From an uncultured Dialister sp. (lineage in GTDB: Bacteria; Bacillota; Negativicutes; Veillonellales; Dialisteraceae), in NCBI RefSeq assembly GCF_900538805.1, contig NZ_UPZP01000057.1, positions 1 through 14,198 of the forward strand: a stretch of DNA of 14,198 nt. The letters run 5' to 3'. Of the stretch, positions 13,601-14,198 are shown in pieces. A model generated the notes under the pieces. It was not told the DNA's origin and ran no database searches. It worked only from the letters and a program-made list of their open reading frames with translations. Position 1 is the first letter of the stretch. Every line of letters begins with the position of its first letter. The position numbers and the translations under genes were made by a program.

Positions 13601-14198
13601 GTCATACTCTTTCTTACACCATTCCGGCGGCACCCCCTTTGGTGGCTGGCGCCACCACCTTTGCCCCTATTCAGGGGGCACTATGGGTGCTGGACATTTT
13701 AGTCAATTTGCGCGTGGAGCAGCAGCGAAAGAAAAACCATACAACCGGGCTTCGCCCGTGGAAATGCACCCCTTCTGCCGCCTTCGGCGGCGTCTCCCCC
13801 GGAGGGGGAGATTTTAGCGGCGCTATACCCTGTGGTGCTTGTGGGGTCAATGCTGTTCTGCGGTTTTATTCTGTCCCCTGCATAGGGGAAAGTCCGGCGC
13901 AGCCGGATAAGGGTGGCTGTGGAGGTCCTGTATAGGACCTCCAAGTCAGCCGAAGTTGGCCCTTAGCCTGCCCATAAAAGGGCCTTCCTTTTAGTCGGCT
14001 GACCGTGGTAGGCGGCCAATTCAGCAGAATGGTAAGAATAGAAATGATACGAACGCTTCATGGGCACAAACTCTTGCGTCCCCTTTAGGTGGCAAGCGAA
14101 CGTGATTTGTAGGGGAGCGACAGCGACCTGAAAATCACGTGAGACGCTTTCCCGTGGAGGAAGAGGGCCACGAAGTGGCGAAGGGGTGCTGGAGGGTA
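13601..14198. repeat. Long mosaic repeat (modules A + B + C), copy 3, with two hairpin insertions
   Basis: Follows the order of 7529-7895. Relative to that copy it has a different middle (CAACCGGGC-TT-CGCCCG and a TGCCGCC-TTC-GGCGGC / CTCCCCC-GGA-GGGGGAG pair at about 13740-13811). It also has an extra stretch at about 13918-14008 holding a GGAGGTCC/GGACCTCC stem and a nested stem (GTCAGCCGA 13945-13953 with TCGGCTGAC 13995-14003). A 69-base insertion lies at 14090-14158 (ACGTGATTT 14100-14108 with AAATCACGT 14132-14140; AAGCG 14094-14098 with CGCTT 14145-14149). The element continues past the window. Confidence 0.8.

Larger units (their letters stand above)
13363..14198. other. Gene-free interval of mosaic repeats to the window end
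   Basis: No supported gene. After a GACACGCCC/GGGCGTG stem come reversed 9-bp repeats at 13385-13429 and a GGCGGC-TTC-GCCGCC stem near 13431-13445. Two related C-rich/G-rich segments follow at 13484-13575, then the long module A+B+C copy at 13601-14198, which runs off the window. Reading frames of 60-170 codons overlie the repeats in conflicting frames and are rejected. Confidence 0.65.

Overview
The window most likely comes from a member of the Negativicutes (diderm Firmicutes; a Dialister/Megasphaera-like Veillonellales is my best guess, the genus is not certain). The best evidence is the gene at 5922-7274. It encodes a signal peptide, one S-layer-homology (SLH) domain, a short coiled coil and a beta-barrel ending in Phe, which is the OmpM-type outer-membrane porin typical of diderm Firmicutes. 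The other genes fit a moderately GC-rich, gut- or oral-type anaerobe.

Layout: all confident genes lie on the + strand. (1) 540-2273 is a membrane-bound diguanylate cyclase with a CHASE-like outer sensor. Its stop overlaps the start of tatD (2270-3049), so the two form a translationally coupled pair. (2) 3517-4890 is rlmD, a 23S rRNA m5U methyltransferase with a full 4Fe-4S cysteine set. (3) 5922-7274 is the OmpM-like porin. It has a strong upstream promoter, an unusual leader with a 19-codon reading frame inside a terminator-like hairpin, and a clean terminator. (4) 8552-13210 is a very large (1552 aa) cytoplasmic c-di-GMP protein with one intact EAL domain, one intact GGDEF domain, two degenerate GGDEF domains, several PAS domains and a GAF-like domain. 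A strong terminator follows it.

The remaining DNA (about 1-460, 3050-3516, 4891-5597, 7345-8390 and 13211-14198) is gene-poor. It is packed with small perfect hairpins, 7/8/9-bp tandem repeats and a mosaic family of longer repeats. The recurring core is a pair of adjacent stem-loops in either orientation. Stem sequences differ between copies by paired changes that keep the base pairing. Two long copies (about 7.5-7.9 kb and 13.6-14.2 kb) share a 69-bp and a 40-bp identical block, separated in one copy by a 69-bp hairpin-bearing insertion.

Functionally, two of the five main genes make or break c-di-GMP, so cyclic-di-GMP signalling is the main theme. TatD and RlmD are housekeeping nucleic-acid enzymes and OmpM is a cell-envelope structural protein. 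The observations most worth following are the OmpM leader, the domain layout of the giant c-di-GMP protein, and the covarying double-hairpin repeats. No tRNA, rRNA, CRISPR array, transposase or phage gene was seen.
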